In this document: positions 32,943 to 40,704 of the stretch, piece by piece
Numbering within the stretch: the stretch's first letter is position 1
Layout: each line of letters begins with the position of its first letter
Assembly: GCA_018374635.1 (NCBI GenBank)
Contig: JAHAEW010000023.1
Location: forward strand, 1 to 40,704
From: Clostridiales bacterium
GTDB lineage: Bacteria; Bacillota; Clostridia; Oscillospirales; Oscillospiraceae
Direction of reading: 5' to 3'
DNA: 40,704 nt
Notes under the pieces: generated by a model
The model's database searches: none
The model's input: the letters and a program-made list of their open reading frames with translations, nothing else
What the model was told of the DNA's origin: nothing
Made by a program: the position numbers and the translations under genes

Positions 32943-35860
32943 ACAAAGGATTCCTCCCTGGGCGTGCTGCGGCGGATTCGCCTCAATAGTACGTTCCGGA
33001 AGGCGTGAACCGGGAAACCGGTGGCCGATGCGAAGTCCGACGCCAGTGCTTGAAGCTGGGGAATCAACTCATCCGGGAGCGCTTCAGCCTCTTCCGGATT
33101 CAGCAAATTAATGAATTCAAAAAGATTGCGCAAATCCTCCGGGAGGTAGGCATCCTGCGCTGCGTTTGAGGCGCGGACACGTTCGCTAAGACTGCGGATG
33201 ACCTTGGGCAGGGACTCAAGGCTGAGGTCACCTATGAGAAAGCCGCGTTCAGCCTCCTTGAGGGTAGCTTCAAGCTCGTCGAGCAGGCGGAGGAGCGCTT
33301 TGATTTCTGCGACGGTTGTCCACATACACGCCAATTCACACCGGACATCATCATAGCCAGAAAACCCGTTCTCCGCAAGAATCGCCTCCGCACTGTGAGC
33401 AAGACGTTCCAGCCCGTCTGCCCCATGGAGCGGCTCTGGTATACGCTCAAGCCATGGCTCAATCAACCGGGTATTCTGCAGAAAGCGATCTAGGATCTTG
33501 TAGAAATCCTTCTCTGCGGAGACGATCTCTATCATGCGGAAAAAGCGTTTTGAGTCCTTTTCCTCCATTCCGTAATCCAGCACCCGAGTGAACGGGGTGC
33601 CGAACTGGTAGAGATAATTCTGCGCAAAAGAGACGGCAAGCTGATGAGATCTTTGAGGCAGCCCCGTCAGTAGCCCAATTCCACCAGCGCTGTCGTAGGT
33701 AGATGTGAATGCGTCGACAAAGGGGACTACCCCGGAGGCGCTTACCAGATAGTGCTTGCTCAAGGCGGAGAAGTCAAAAAGCTGGAAGAGCATATCGGCG
33801 CCCCAGCGCTCCTCCCGCACCTGCTCCCATCCGAATTGAAGCAGAGTATCCAGAAGATTTCTGCCATCAAAAAGTTTAGGGTAGGACTCCACCACAGCGT
33901 TTATGATTTCAACCCATTGCGCCGCTATAACGTCCATGTTGCGTTCCCGTACGGCATTGAACCACGCCTCCTCCTGCGAGGTGAATCCATCCATGATTTC
34001 GGGCAGGCTCTGTGGACTGCGGAGCAGGATGCGGAGGAAGCGGCGTCCTTTTTCCTGGCGGTAATCGCGGTAAGGCAGTAACCTCTCCTTCGGGAGTAAG
34101 CTTTCACGCATCAGTTCAGCAAGGAAGGGCCTCGGCTCCTCATCACTGCACTCGGAAAGCTCATCCAGATAGATGCTGGCATCCCCTTGCACCAGTGTGT
34201 CGAACTCTTGGGGGAAACACGCCTCAAGATAGGACAGGAAAAAGAGGCTCTCCCCCAGCGGGATTGTGATAAAATAGCAGTCCAATTGATCAGCCGGAAC
34301 CCTATGATAGATCTCCTGAAGCTGTGTCGCCCAATTTCGATAGGCTTCACAGACTTTTATTACCGAACGCGGCCGGAACATGGATTCATCAAGCTTTTCC
34401 ACACATTTAGATAAATATGTGCTTTTCTTGCTTTGCTCTGCCCACCCCGCCCCCTCTGCTACGTCCTCTGCATGTTTTAGGCACTCCTCTGAACGACGGG
34501 TCAATATACTCCTAATTCGCTGGTAAATAACAGATAAAGGCTCAACCTTCTCCCAGTGGCTTTTGGCATCCTGGCCGCTTTCCTGGACGCGTATTACATC
34601 AAGTGGGGAAATCGGCGCAAGATTGAGCCGGTAATTGAAGAACTTGTCATAAAAGTCCGGTGATGCGTCGGAAGCCCCCCCCCCCCCGGTCGGGTTTGGA
34701 AGATGCTCATAATCCGTCAGAAAGACCGCGATACAGCAGCGCATGACCGCAAACTCTTTGATGAAGAAGAGAAATTCCAGTGCCTTTTTCGGCGCACACC
34801 GCTCAATATCGTCCACCACGATGATGAGCTTGTCATCTTTAAAGACCTCACATATCAGCTGCTCTAGCTGGTCATGCTGGCTGCGGTAATCCTCTGCAGT
34901 GTGGAAAAGCTTCCATTCAAGCAGAGAGGTGATGCGCTCATTTGTAATCAAGCCACCCGCCGAGGCCAGTAGCTTTTGACACTCACTCCCGGCTCCGACA
35001 TAGGCTCCGCGCTCTTTCAGCATAGCCTTAATCCGACCGAACACATAGGTAAACAGGGCAGTCAGCGTATCCAACTCCAGCGCACGGATAAAGAGGACTT
35101 CATTACTTCGCGAGTCTCCCTCACAGCGCAGCTTGTCCAACGCGCCCAACATCAACGAAGTCTTTCCGCACCCCCACGGCCCGGAGACGCAAATTGAGGT
35201 GCCACTGGAATTTTGGCTACGGATAATATTGACCAATTTGTCGGCCTGCGCCTGCCGAAGCGGCAAAAGCCCGTCATAAGCGGCAACAGGGTCAAACAGA
35301 TTCTTCGTTGTTGGCAAGCCGACGGGGGGCGGACGCAGTGCGGCCAGCTCCAACCAAGCAAAAATCACGCCCACCAGCAGAAACCACGGAACATTGTACC
35401 AGACGAGCGGAATCTGACCGACCAGGAGAGTCGAGAACACAGAGAGAAAAATAAGAAGCCGAGTCACGAAGTTGATGGGTTGGAGATATTCGTACCGACT
35501 TCCATGAAGTACCCTGGCATACAGTGCCGCCAGTAGTACTCCGATAGCCTGCAACGGCTCCAGTCTCAAATAGAGGTCTGCGGCCCAATCCAGGAAGTCC
35601 AGCGATTGCAGTAGGCCTGTCTGCGGTATGCCAGCCAGAAGCAGTAATGCATAGGCAGCTACTGTAGCCGACGCGCGGATTCGCTTCCCGTACGGAAGTC
35701 TTTTCCACACCCCCTTCATTTGCACAACTCCGCTGCTCTCAAACGCATCCCAATAGAAGCAATAAAGGAGCGGGAATGCCAGCAACAGTAAGAGGAGTGA
35801 TAGTTTTATTCCGGGCAGATGTCCCCAGGTAAAGAATACACTTTGCGTGTAACTTGTCAT
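32939..35860 (-). CDS. KAP-family P-loop NTPase with N-terminal membrane helices
   Basis: A 973-residue protein. About five membrane helices occupy residues 15-180 (KLSLLLLLLAFPLLYCFYWD, YALLLLAGIP, LLAALYARVL, RLLIFLSVFSTLLVG, WFLLVGVIFAWLEL). The KAP NTPase domain follows: Walker A CVSGPWGCGKTSL (about 226-232) and Walker B KLIIVVDDIERC (about 345-352), separated by over 100 residues as in this family. KAP domains normally have membrane segments inserted; here they lie at the N-terminus. The C-terminal about 550 residues are helical and unassigned. A run of 13 G (34675-34687, plus-strand C) encodes GGGG near residue 393. Some KAP proteins, such as PifA, exclude phages. ATG 35860 has an AGGAGGTG site. 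Confidence 0.88.
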   Translation of the reverse strand: MTSYTQSVFFTWGHLPGIKLSLLLLLLAFPLLYCFYWDAFESSGVVQMKGVWKRLPYGKRIRASATVAAYALLLLAGIPQTGLLQSLDFLDWAADLYLRLEPLQAIGVLLAALYARVLHGSRYEYLQPINFVTRLLIFLSVFSTLLVGQIPLVWYNVPWFLLVGVIFAWLELAALRPPPVGLPTTKNLFDPVAAYDGLLPLRQAQADKLVNIIRSQNSSGTSICVSGPWGCGKTSLMLGALDKLRCEGDSRSNEVLFIRALELDTLTALFTYVFGRIKAMLKERGAYVGAGSECQKLLASAGGLITNERITSLLEWKLFHTAEDYRSQHDQLEQLICEVFKDDKLIIVVDDIERCAPKKALEFLFFIKEFAVMRCCIAVFLTDYEHLPNPTGGGGASDASPDFYDKFFNYRLNLAPISPLDVIRVQESGQDAKSHWEKVEPLSVIYQRIRSILTRRSEECLKHAEDVAEGAGWAEQSKKSTYLSKCVEKLDESMFRPRSVIKVCEAYRNWATQLQEIYHRVPADQLDCYFITIPLGESLFFLSYLEACFPQEFDTLVQGDASIYLDELSECSDEEPRPFLAELMRESLLPKERLLPYRDYRQEKGRRFLRILLRSPQSLPEIMDGFTSQEEAWFNAVRERNMDVIAAQWVEIINAVVESYPKLFDGRNLLDTLLQFGWEQVREERWGADMLFQLFDFSALSKHYLVSASGVVPFVDAFTSTYDSAGGIGLLTGLPQRSHQLAVSFAQNYLYQFGTPFTRVLDYGMEEKDSKRFFRMIEIVSAEKDFYKILDRFLQNTRLIEPWLERIPEPLHGADGLERLAHSAEAILAENGFSGYDDVRCELACMWTTVAEIKALLRLLDELEATLKEAERGFLIGDLSLESLPKVIRSLSERVRASNAAQDAYLPEDLRNLFEFINLLNPEEAEALPDELIPQLQALASDFASATGFPVHAFRNVLLRRIRRSTPREESFV
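34675..34687 (-). repeat. 13-base poly-G tract inside the KAP NTPase gene
   Basis: Thirteen consecutive C on the plus strand (G on the coding strand) encode part of PTGGGGASDA. A change of one base would shift the frame and truncate about 580 residues. Such tracts are typical of slippage-prone contingency loci. Confidence 0.85.
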
Positions 35861-35901
35861 ATGCAGGCACCTCCTGAGATAAAATTCCATATTCTCTTTC
35901 T

Positions 35902-35910
35902 ATTATATCA
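35902..35910 (-). promoter_or_regulatory. Extended -10 promoter element of the KAP gene
   Basis: On the minus strand TGATATAAT, an extended -10 with TATAAT at 35902-35907. The -35 region (ATGCAG, 35925-35930) is poor. The start codon is 42 bp downstream. Confidence 0.6.
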
Positions 35911-35944
35911 GATCGTAGGTGTAGCTGCATAGGTACAATAAGGG

Positions 35945-35979
35945 ATAAAAACACACCCCCGCGCCGAAGCGCGGGGGTG
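35945..35979 (-). terminator. Terminator of the second SLH gene
   Basis: On the minus strand an 11-bp stem (35969-35979 with 35954-35964), a TTCG tetraloop, then TGTTTTTAT. It also insulates the KAP promoter immediately beyond. Confidence 0.92.
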
Positions 35980-36022
35980 AAATCAGAGCTAACCTCTAGT
36001 TACGTCTATGTATCTTGCCGGA

Positions 36023-38632
36023 TTAGCCGCGCTCAATGAAGACGTACTGAGCGGTGGTGGTGTTATCCTCATCCACCAGGATGGAGATGGTATCCTGAGC
36101 GCCACCCTCGGTGATGATGCTGTCCACGCTAGCGGAGGTATTTACATCATCCTTACCGCCACCGGTGATCAGGATAAACACGGTGTTCTCATCGTAGAAG
36201 TAGCCAGTACCGTTATTGATGGCCAGCACGCCATCGCCAGCGGTGGTAGCTTTACCGGAGGCAACAATGAGAGCGCCGCTGGTGCTCGCGCTGTTGGCCT
36301 TGTCGCCCTTCAGAGTGACCTTGTTCAGGCCAGCGGCGCTAAACACGGAGGCAGAAGTACCCTCAATGGTGGTCACCTCGCCGTTACGAATGACAGTGTA
36401 GGTGTAAACGTCGTTCTTGCCGTCACTGGTGACATAGGGGGTCTTGTTCAGGACGTACATGTAGTTGTCTGCGTTCTCGGCACCAGTGCCGCCGTAGGCA
36501 AAGAGGACCTTAGCGACCTTATTGGTACCCACAACTGCAAACACGGAGGTGTCCTCCTTGCTGGACACGTTATTGATACCAGTGTAGGCGCTGTAACCAT
36601 CCTCGTCACCCAAGATGAACTTGGTAGCGTTGTTGGCGGTAATCTGACCGGACACAACGGTGGGGTTACCCTTAGTAATGTCAACGGCATCCTGAGTTCC
36701 AACAACAGTAGTCTCAGTGGTCAGGTTATAGGTATTGTCGGAGGTCTTGGTGTAGGAGTAAACCTTAGCAGTGGTGTTGCGACCGATCTTCTGATTGTCC
36801 AGCAGGCCCTGGACATTGGAAGCATTAGTGCTATTGTTGACAGTGGTGGTGTCCAGCTTGTTGACCTCGATCTCACCGGTGGTGCCATCCTCAAAGACAA
36901 CGCGGGCGGTTACGCTATCCTTGTAACTGCTCAGGGCGGTGGCAGTAACCATCAGGTAAGAACTGCTGGTCTCGGCATCGGTCACGTAGACCACGCTGTT
37001 GGCCGCATCCAGATAGAGGACAGCCTCCTCGCCCAGAGTCACGGCACTAACCAAGGTGGCCTGAGCACCGGTCTCAGCAGAGAGGTCGGTAGTGCTGGCC
37101 AGGTCGGAGGTGCCGTACTCAGTATCGCCGGCATAGATGCTGTCACCCTTGGTCGCGGTAATGTCCTCGGTTACAGACTTGGCGGCCTCGACGTAGCACA
37201 TGCCACCGTTGACCTCATAGTAGAAGACATAGTCATTCTTGGCCACGCCCAGGTTGGCAAAGTCATAGACATCCTCGTTGGCGTCGGTGGTGGACAGACC
37301 AGCACCGCTAGTGAGGCCGTCAGCACCGTACTTACCCAGCTTGGAGATGCTCAGGCTACCGTCCTTAGCGTCGGAGTAGACAGTGACCTTACCAAAAGCC
37401 TTGATGACCTTCACAACCACATCTACAATGCCGTCACCGTTGTTGTCAATGTACTGGGCCTCAACACCCTTGGTGTTCAACAGGGATGCCAGATCGCTAG
37501 TAGCAGGGTTGCTCAGAGTGCTGTCAGCATAGTTGGTATACAGAGTGACATCGTTGGCGTTATCAAACTTCAGGCCCTCGGCCTTCAGGGTCTTGGTAAT
37601 GTCGTTGGACTTACTGGAGTTGTCAACCAGAGCCTTGGCAGTGGTGTAGACCGTATTGTTGCTGTTGATGATGGCGGAGCCCACAACAGTCGCCTTGGAG
37701 GCGGCATTGGTGTTCTTGGCGGGCTTCACATACAGGGTCACGCTCTTGCCGACCACATCGGCGCCAGAGGTGACGGCAAAGGTCTGAGTGCCGTTGGCAA
37801 AGACGCTCTGCTCACCCTTCGTGCTACCAGCATCGCCGTTGGTGACGGTCATTGTGGTCTTGCCCTTCAGCGCAGAGCCCTCGGTGAACTCATTCTCAGT
37901 AACAACACCCTCGACCTTGACCACACCGAACTTCTCGCTCATCATGGTCTTGGTCTCGGACAGCTTGTAGCTGTAAGAGACCTCGCCGTTGGACAGAACC
38001 TTGTCAAAGGTCTTCTCCATGATGTAGGCGTCCAGAGTATTGTAGATCATCTGGGCGGCGTTGTCACGGGTCAGAGCATCGGAGGTGGTAACGCTGGCAG
38101 GCAGGCCCTCATACAGCTTGGCGTTGTTGGCCTGCACGTCGGTGTTCACCTGCCAGTCGGAACCGGTCAGGCCGAACACGGCAGCATCGTACCCTAGGGC
38201 AGTCAGCAACATTTTGGCCGCCTCGGCCACAGTCACAGTAGCAGCCGGGTCAAACTTGCCGTTGCCGCGACCGGAAATGATGCCCACGCTGGTGCAGTAC
38301 TCAATGTAGGACTCAGCCCAATGGCCCTTGATGTCGGAGTAGCTCGGGTTGGTCTTGGTGCCCAGAACGGGCTCCTCGCCGCCGTGCAGAGCCACGGTGA
38401 TCATCTTCGCCATCTCGGCGCGGGTCACGATCCCGGTGGGATCAAAGTAGCTGCCGTCTTCCTTGCCGTTGATGACGTTCAGAGTCGTCAGAACGGAGAC
38501 GGCCTCGGTGTTGACGATCTCATCCGCGTCGGTGAAATCGCTGGCGCTCACAGCACTGGCACCGATGGTCATCATGCCGATCAGCATGGCCATGGCCATT
38601 ACCAGGCTGAGAGCCCTCTTGAGGTTTCTCAT
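36023..38632 (-). CDS. S-layer homology (SLH) domain surface protein, 869 aa
   Basis: A secreted surface protein whose first residues (MRNLKRALSL) are identical to those of the 1470-residue protein at 4850; the signal peptide runs to about residue 28. Three SLH repeats follow: about 33-85 (YFDPTGIVTRAEMAKMITVA), 92-150 (HWAESYIEYCTSVGIISGRG, FDPAATVTVAEAAKML) and 160-210 (SDALTRDNAAQMIYNTLDAY). The rest is a Thr/Val/Asp/Asn-rich extracellular region without Cys clusters, as in S-layer subunits. The ATG at 38632 is chosen because an ATG 18 bp upstream lies within the AGGAGGAAA ribosome site itself. Promoter, leader and terminator are all clear. Codon use is strongly biased, suggesting abundant product. 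Confidence 0.95.
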   Translation of the reverse strand: MRNLKRALSLVMAMAMLIGMMTIGASAVSASDFTDADEIVNTEAVSVLTTLNVINGKEDGSYFDPTGIVTRAEMAKMITVALHGGEEPVLGTKTNPSYSDIKGHWAESYIEYCTSVGIISGRGNGKFDPAATVTVAEAAKMLLTALGYDAAVFGLTGSDWQVNTDVQANNAKLYEGLPASVTTSDALTRDNAAQMIYNTLDAYIMEKTFDKVLSNGEVSYSYKLSETKTMMSEKFGVVKVEGVVTENEFTEGSALKGKTTMTVTNGDAGSTKGEQSVFANGTQTFAVTSGADVVGKSVTLYVKPAKNTNAASKATVVGSAIINSNNTVYTTAKALVDNSSKSNDITKTLKAEGLKFDNANDVTLYTNYADSTLSNPATSDLASLLNTKGVEAQYIDNNGDGIVDVVVKVIKAFGKVTVYSDAKDGSLSISKLGKYGADGLTSGAGLSTTDANEDVYDFANLGVAKNDYVFYYEVNGGMCYVEAAKSVTEDITATKGDSIYAGDTEYGTSDLASTTDLSAETGAQATLVSAVTLGEEAVLYLDAANSVVYVTDAETSSSYLMVTATALSSYKDSVTARVVFEDGTTGEIEVNKLDTTTVNNSTNASNVQGLLDNQKIGRNTTAKVYSYTKTSDNTYNLTTETTVVGTQDAVDITKGNPTVVSGQITANNATKFILGDEDGYSAYTGINNVSSKEDTSVFAVVGTNKVAKVLFAYGGTGAENADNYMYVLNKTPYVTSDGKNDVYTYTVIRNGEVTTIEGTSASVFSAAGLNKVTLKGDKANSASTSGALIVASGKATTAGDGVLAINNGTGYFYDENTVFILITGGGKDDVNTSASVDSIITEGGAQDTISILVDEDNTTTAQYVFIERG

Positions 38633-38684
38633 TTTGGATTTCCTCCTCATTTTTATTAGTTCGTGAGAGGAGGAAACCTCCCCT
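38621..38684 (-). promoter_or_regulatory. SLH leader that can mask the Shine-Dalgarno (copy 2)
   Basis: On the minus strand GGTTTCCTCCTC (38678-38667) can pair with the ribosome site GAGGAGGAAATCC (38648-38636) over 12 pairs with one bulge. GAGGTTTC (38680-38673) can instead pair with codons 2-4, GAAACCTC (38628-38621). Order and spacing match copy 1 at 4799-4861, while the bases between the elements differ. Confidence 0.55.
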
Positions 38685-38702
38685 TCGCGAACTTACGTGT
38701 AT

Positions 38703-38731
38703 AATATACACGAGCCTGGGCCCCCCGTCAA
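38703..38731 (-). promoter_or_regulatory. Strong sigma-A promoter of the second SLH gene
   Basis: On the minus strand TTGACG (38726-38731), 17 bp, TATATT (38703-38708). Transcription should begin near 38696, giving a leader of about 64 nt. Confidence 0.88.
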
Positions 38732-38798
38732 GGGATGCTCTCTCTTTGTAACGAAAGCGTAATATTGCAACCGATTCTTTTCTTTCATTGGAAATTCG

Positions 38799-38807
38799 TG
38801 ATATAAT
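38799..38807 (+). promoter_or_regulatory. Extended -10 promoter element for the recombinase-like gene
   Basis: TGATATAAT, with TATAAT at 38802-38807, lies 43 bp before the start codon. No good -35 is seen. It is divergent from the SLH promoter about 70 bp away. Confidence 0.55.
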
Positions 38808-38849
38808 AATATAAAATTGATTGGCACTATGTAGCACTGGAGGAATACT

Positions 38850-40208
38850 ATGCCCTCGTTTTCGGATGCAGCACCCAATCTGCCGGGCTCCCTAAGCTCC
38901 GATGCCCTGTCTTCCCTGCTGTCTTTGGCCGGCCATTACCGAATTGACCGTCTTCAGCAGCCGGTCGTGGAGGATTTGCGTCAACGTCTGTCCCGACGTG
39001 GCGTCAGCCTTGCGGCGTTTCGCCGGGACTATCTCCCCATTCTCCACGCATTTGTAGCCTACGGTGTCTCCTTGGGTAGCCCAAAGGTCGCCCCAGATTT
39101 ATTTGGATATCAGCTTCCTCCTCTGCAATTGGCGGAAGTTGTTCCACAATGGCTCTCTTCGTTTTCCGAGCAAAACGAACCAGCCACCGTCCGCCGTTAC
39201 TACTCCATTTTGGAGCGGTCGCTTCTCCCCTATTTCGGACAGACAGATCTTCAGCTTCTGGATGGGGTTATGCTGGAGCAATACCGGGTATACTATTTAG
39301 AGAAGGGTGGGGCTCCCTCCAGCTTTCAGTTTCATCCCCGTATTCTTTATGGTATTTTAGACTTTTACGTCGGCAGGGCGATTGATGCCTCCGGCCTGTT
39401 TGAAGATCTACCCAAGCCTCTCCTGCTAAAAGAGCTCGCTCCCCTCTGGCTATCCAGTATAGAAGGCCATACCCCTCCGGATCAGATGGAGCGTTATCGC
39501 TCCTACCTTATAAAAGACCTCTTGCCTCAGCTTGGCTTTTCCGATGTGCGTAAATTCAATCAGCGCCGTGTACAAGACTATCAGCGCGCGCTGCGGCACA
39601 GTCACCGTAGCCTCAAGAACTTTCCAGAACACATTGCCCTTCTAAACCAAATACGCCAATTTGCTGTTAGTTCCGGTTTCATGGAATCCGCTCCGCCCCT
39701 TATGCTGCCTGAAAAATTCCGCCCAATCGCCGCTAGTCGTCCCACTTCGGAGCTTATGTCTCACTTGCTCCATATGGAGCGCTATCCAGATGTGTTGATT
39801 ATTCGCTTGGCGTGGCAACTCGGCCTGCATTATAAGGAAATCCGCTTACTACAATGGAAGCATGTCGACCTCATCTCCAGGACTGCGCATGTCTCCGGCC
39901 GTTCGATTCCTATTCCCGAAGATCTGGCCGCTTACCTGTCAGAGCGGGTCGAATTCCCGGATGCCTATGTCGTACACACCACTCAGAAACAGGGTCCACT
40001 CTCTGTTCCCTATTTGTTTTATTTGACTCGGAACCTATTGCGGCCGCTTCACATGAATCATCTGAGCTTGACTGACTTCCGGCACGACTATGCAATCCGC
40101 CTGTTGGAGGCAGGACATCCCGCCGAAGAAGTGGCTGGCCTCTGCGGTTATCAAGACCTTTCCGAGGTACTATACCTCTATGCGGATTTTATTGCTCATG
40201 AGCCATAA
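38850..40208 (+). CDS. Degenerate tyrosine recombinase with duplicated core-binding domain
   Basis: A 452-residue protein. After an N-terminal helical part come two similar SAM-like core-binding units: PPLQLAEVVPQWLSSFSEQN (about 90) and KPLLLKELAPLWLSSIEGHT (about 190), each followed by a YRSYL/YYSIL-LLPxLGxxD pattern. A C-terminal catalytic fold follows: LAWQLGLHYKEIRLLQWKHV, LTDFRHDYAIRLLEAGHPAE and LCGYQDLSEVLYLYADF. Compared with active enzymes, the first Arg (GLRxxE) is His, the first His (HxLRH) is Thr and the next His (LGH) is Tyr; the second Arg and the Tyr remain. Strand transfer is therefore doubtful and a DNA-binding role is possible. GGAGG precedes the ATG. It is divergent from the second SLH gene. 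Confidence 0.82.
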   Translation: MPSFSDAAPNLPGSLSSDALSSLLSLAGHYRIDRLQQPVVEDLRQRLSRRGVSLAAFRRDYLPILHAFVAYGVSLGSPKVAPDLFGYQLPPLQLAEVVPQWLSSFSEQNEPATVRRYYSILERSLLPYFGQTDLQLLDGVMLEQYRVYYLEKGGAPSSFQFHPRILYGILDFYVGRAIDASGLFEDLPKPLLLKELAPLWLSSIEGHTPPDQMERYRSYLIKDLLPQLGFSDVRKFNQRRVQDYQRALRHSHRSLKNFPEHIALLNQIRQFAVSSGFMESAPPLMLPEKFRPIAASRPTSELMSHLLHMERYPDVLIIRLAWQLGLHYKEIRLLQWKHVDLISRTAHVSGRSIPIPEDLAAYLSERVEFPDAYVVHTTQKQGPLSVPYLFYLTRNLLRPLHMNHLSLTDFRHDYAIRLLEAGHPAEEVAGLCGYQDLSEVLYLYADFIAHEP

Positions 40209-40242
40209 AATACTTTATCTTTGAAATACGCCTACGAAGAAC

Positions 40243-40293
40243 GGATCTGCTGACAAAGCTGTGCTCTTAAAGCAAGACTTTGTCAGCAGATCC
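40243..40293 (+). terminator. Long hairpin after the recombinase-like gene
   Basis: A perfect 16-bp stem, GGATCTGCTGACAAAG (40243-40258) with its inverse at 40278-40293, loop 19 nt. No T run follows (TAAATTC), so it may be a Rho-independent terminator variant or another structural repeat. Confidence 0.55.
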
Positions 40294-40362
40294 TAAATTC
40301 TATGGCGGTGGAGTGGCAGTGTCGATAGCGGGCAAAGGTACCTTGCTGCCCACAGAGCTCCT

Positions 40363-40578
40363 GTGATATCCTCTACGCGCCGGACGGAGACATCGGCCAA
40401 ATATATCTACAAACTTTTCTGGCGGTGCTACTGTCCAATGACGTGGGGTCTGCCTGAGGGTAACTTATCAAGAAGTGATAGTGAGGTTTCGGCTGTGATG
40501 GCTGCCACAGTAATTCTGGCACTGTTAATTGGGCTCGTACCGGATATCCTGTATCAACTTTTCCCCTTCGGCCTCTAG
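40363..40578 (+). pseudogene. Possible relic of a membrane protein (antiporter-like C-terminus)
   Basis: A 71-codon frame ends in EVSAVMAATVILALLIGLVP followed by DILYQLFPF, a hydrophobic helix resembling the last helix of NuoM/MrpD-type proton-antiporter subunits. The upstream part looks random and has no ribosome site, so at most a short degraded C-terminus is present. The rest of 40294-40704 shows nothing I can support. Confidence 0.25.
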
Positions 40579-40704
40579 TAGCAGCTCGCTTCGCTCGATG
40601 CTTGAAGATAAGGTACAATAATTTTCGCAAATTGAAAAGCAAACAAAAGAAGACATGGTTTGCAGCCCTCTGGTAGAATGAAGTCGCGACACACCATTCT
40701 GAAA

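Noticed and set aside
36008..38197. A 729-codon open frame antisense to the second SLH gene
   Set aside because: It has the same cause: biased codons on the other strand leave few stops. No independent evidence of coding.
40373..40642. An 89-codon minus-strand frame at the right edge
   Set aside because: Basic, low-information sequence without a ribosome site. The plus-strand hydrophobic stretch there is a slightly better explanation.

Overview
The window looks like a piece of a Gram-positive anaerobic gut Clostridium-like genome (Bacillota, probably Oscillospiraceae such as the Flavonifractor/Oscillibacter group). This is inferred from the two S-layer (SLH) proteins with near-identical signal peptides, strong AGGAGG ribosome sites, the mix of IS66, IS110 and large serine recombinases, and moderately high GC with very biased codon use in the SLH genes. 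No rRNA, tRNA or CRISPR array was seen.

Layout. 1-4750 is a mobile-element edge: the N-terminus of a large serine recombinase, a 47-residue companion ORF, a GC-rich structured segment that may be a non-coding RNA, a small HTH regulator, an IS110 element with a candidate bridge RNA, and a phage-type tyrosine integrase. 4750-9330 holds a 1470-residue SLH protein. 9334-13816 holds a small tail-fibre-like protein, a GT4 glycosyltransferase and a large Wzy/O-antigen-ligase-like membrane protein. 13817-15333 is a decay zone with a frameshifted LamG-like gene cut by an IS66 tnpA remnant. 15542-21880 is a catabolic locus: an IlvD/Edd dehydratase, a VOC protein and a 3-hydroxyisobutyrate-dehydrogenase-type reductase in one overlapping operon; a divergent PAS/sigma-54 activator; and a frameshifted SLC13-type transporter. 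Two sigma-54 promoters and two copies of a paired upstream site (same 31-bp spacing) tie the activator and transporter into one regulon. 22150-23795 is a decayed IS66 copy. 24038-28466 is an unrecognised two-gene operon: a Hint-domain protein and a 993-residue protein with a duplicated beta domain and C-terminal membrane helices. 28595-28934 is an ECF sigma gene truncated against an IS66 end. 28987-35860 holds a second Wzy-like protein, a polyprenyl-phosphate sugar-1-phosphate transferase and a KAP-type P-loop NTPase carrying a 13-G tract. 36023-38632 is the second SLH protein, and 38850-40208 a degenerate tyrosine recombinase divergent from it.

How it fits together. Most of the window concerns the cell surface: two SLH proteins, two Wzy-like polymerases/ligases, an initiating sugar transferase and a glycosyltransferase. 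Both SLH genes share a 5' leader that can fold back on its own Shine-Dalgarno sequence, and each has a tyrosine recombinase gene divergently placed just upstream. The best candidates for undescribed biology are the Hint/993-residue operon, the SLH leader element, the sigma-54 regulon of the dehydratase locus, and the GC-rich structured segment near position 640-1040.
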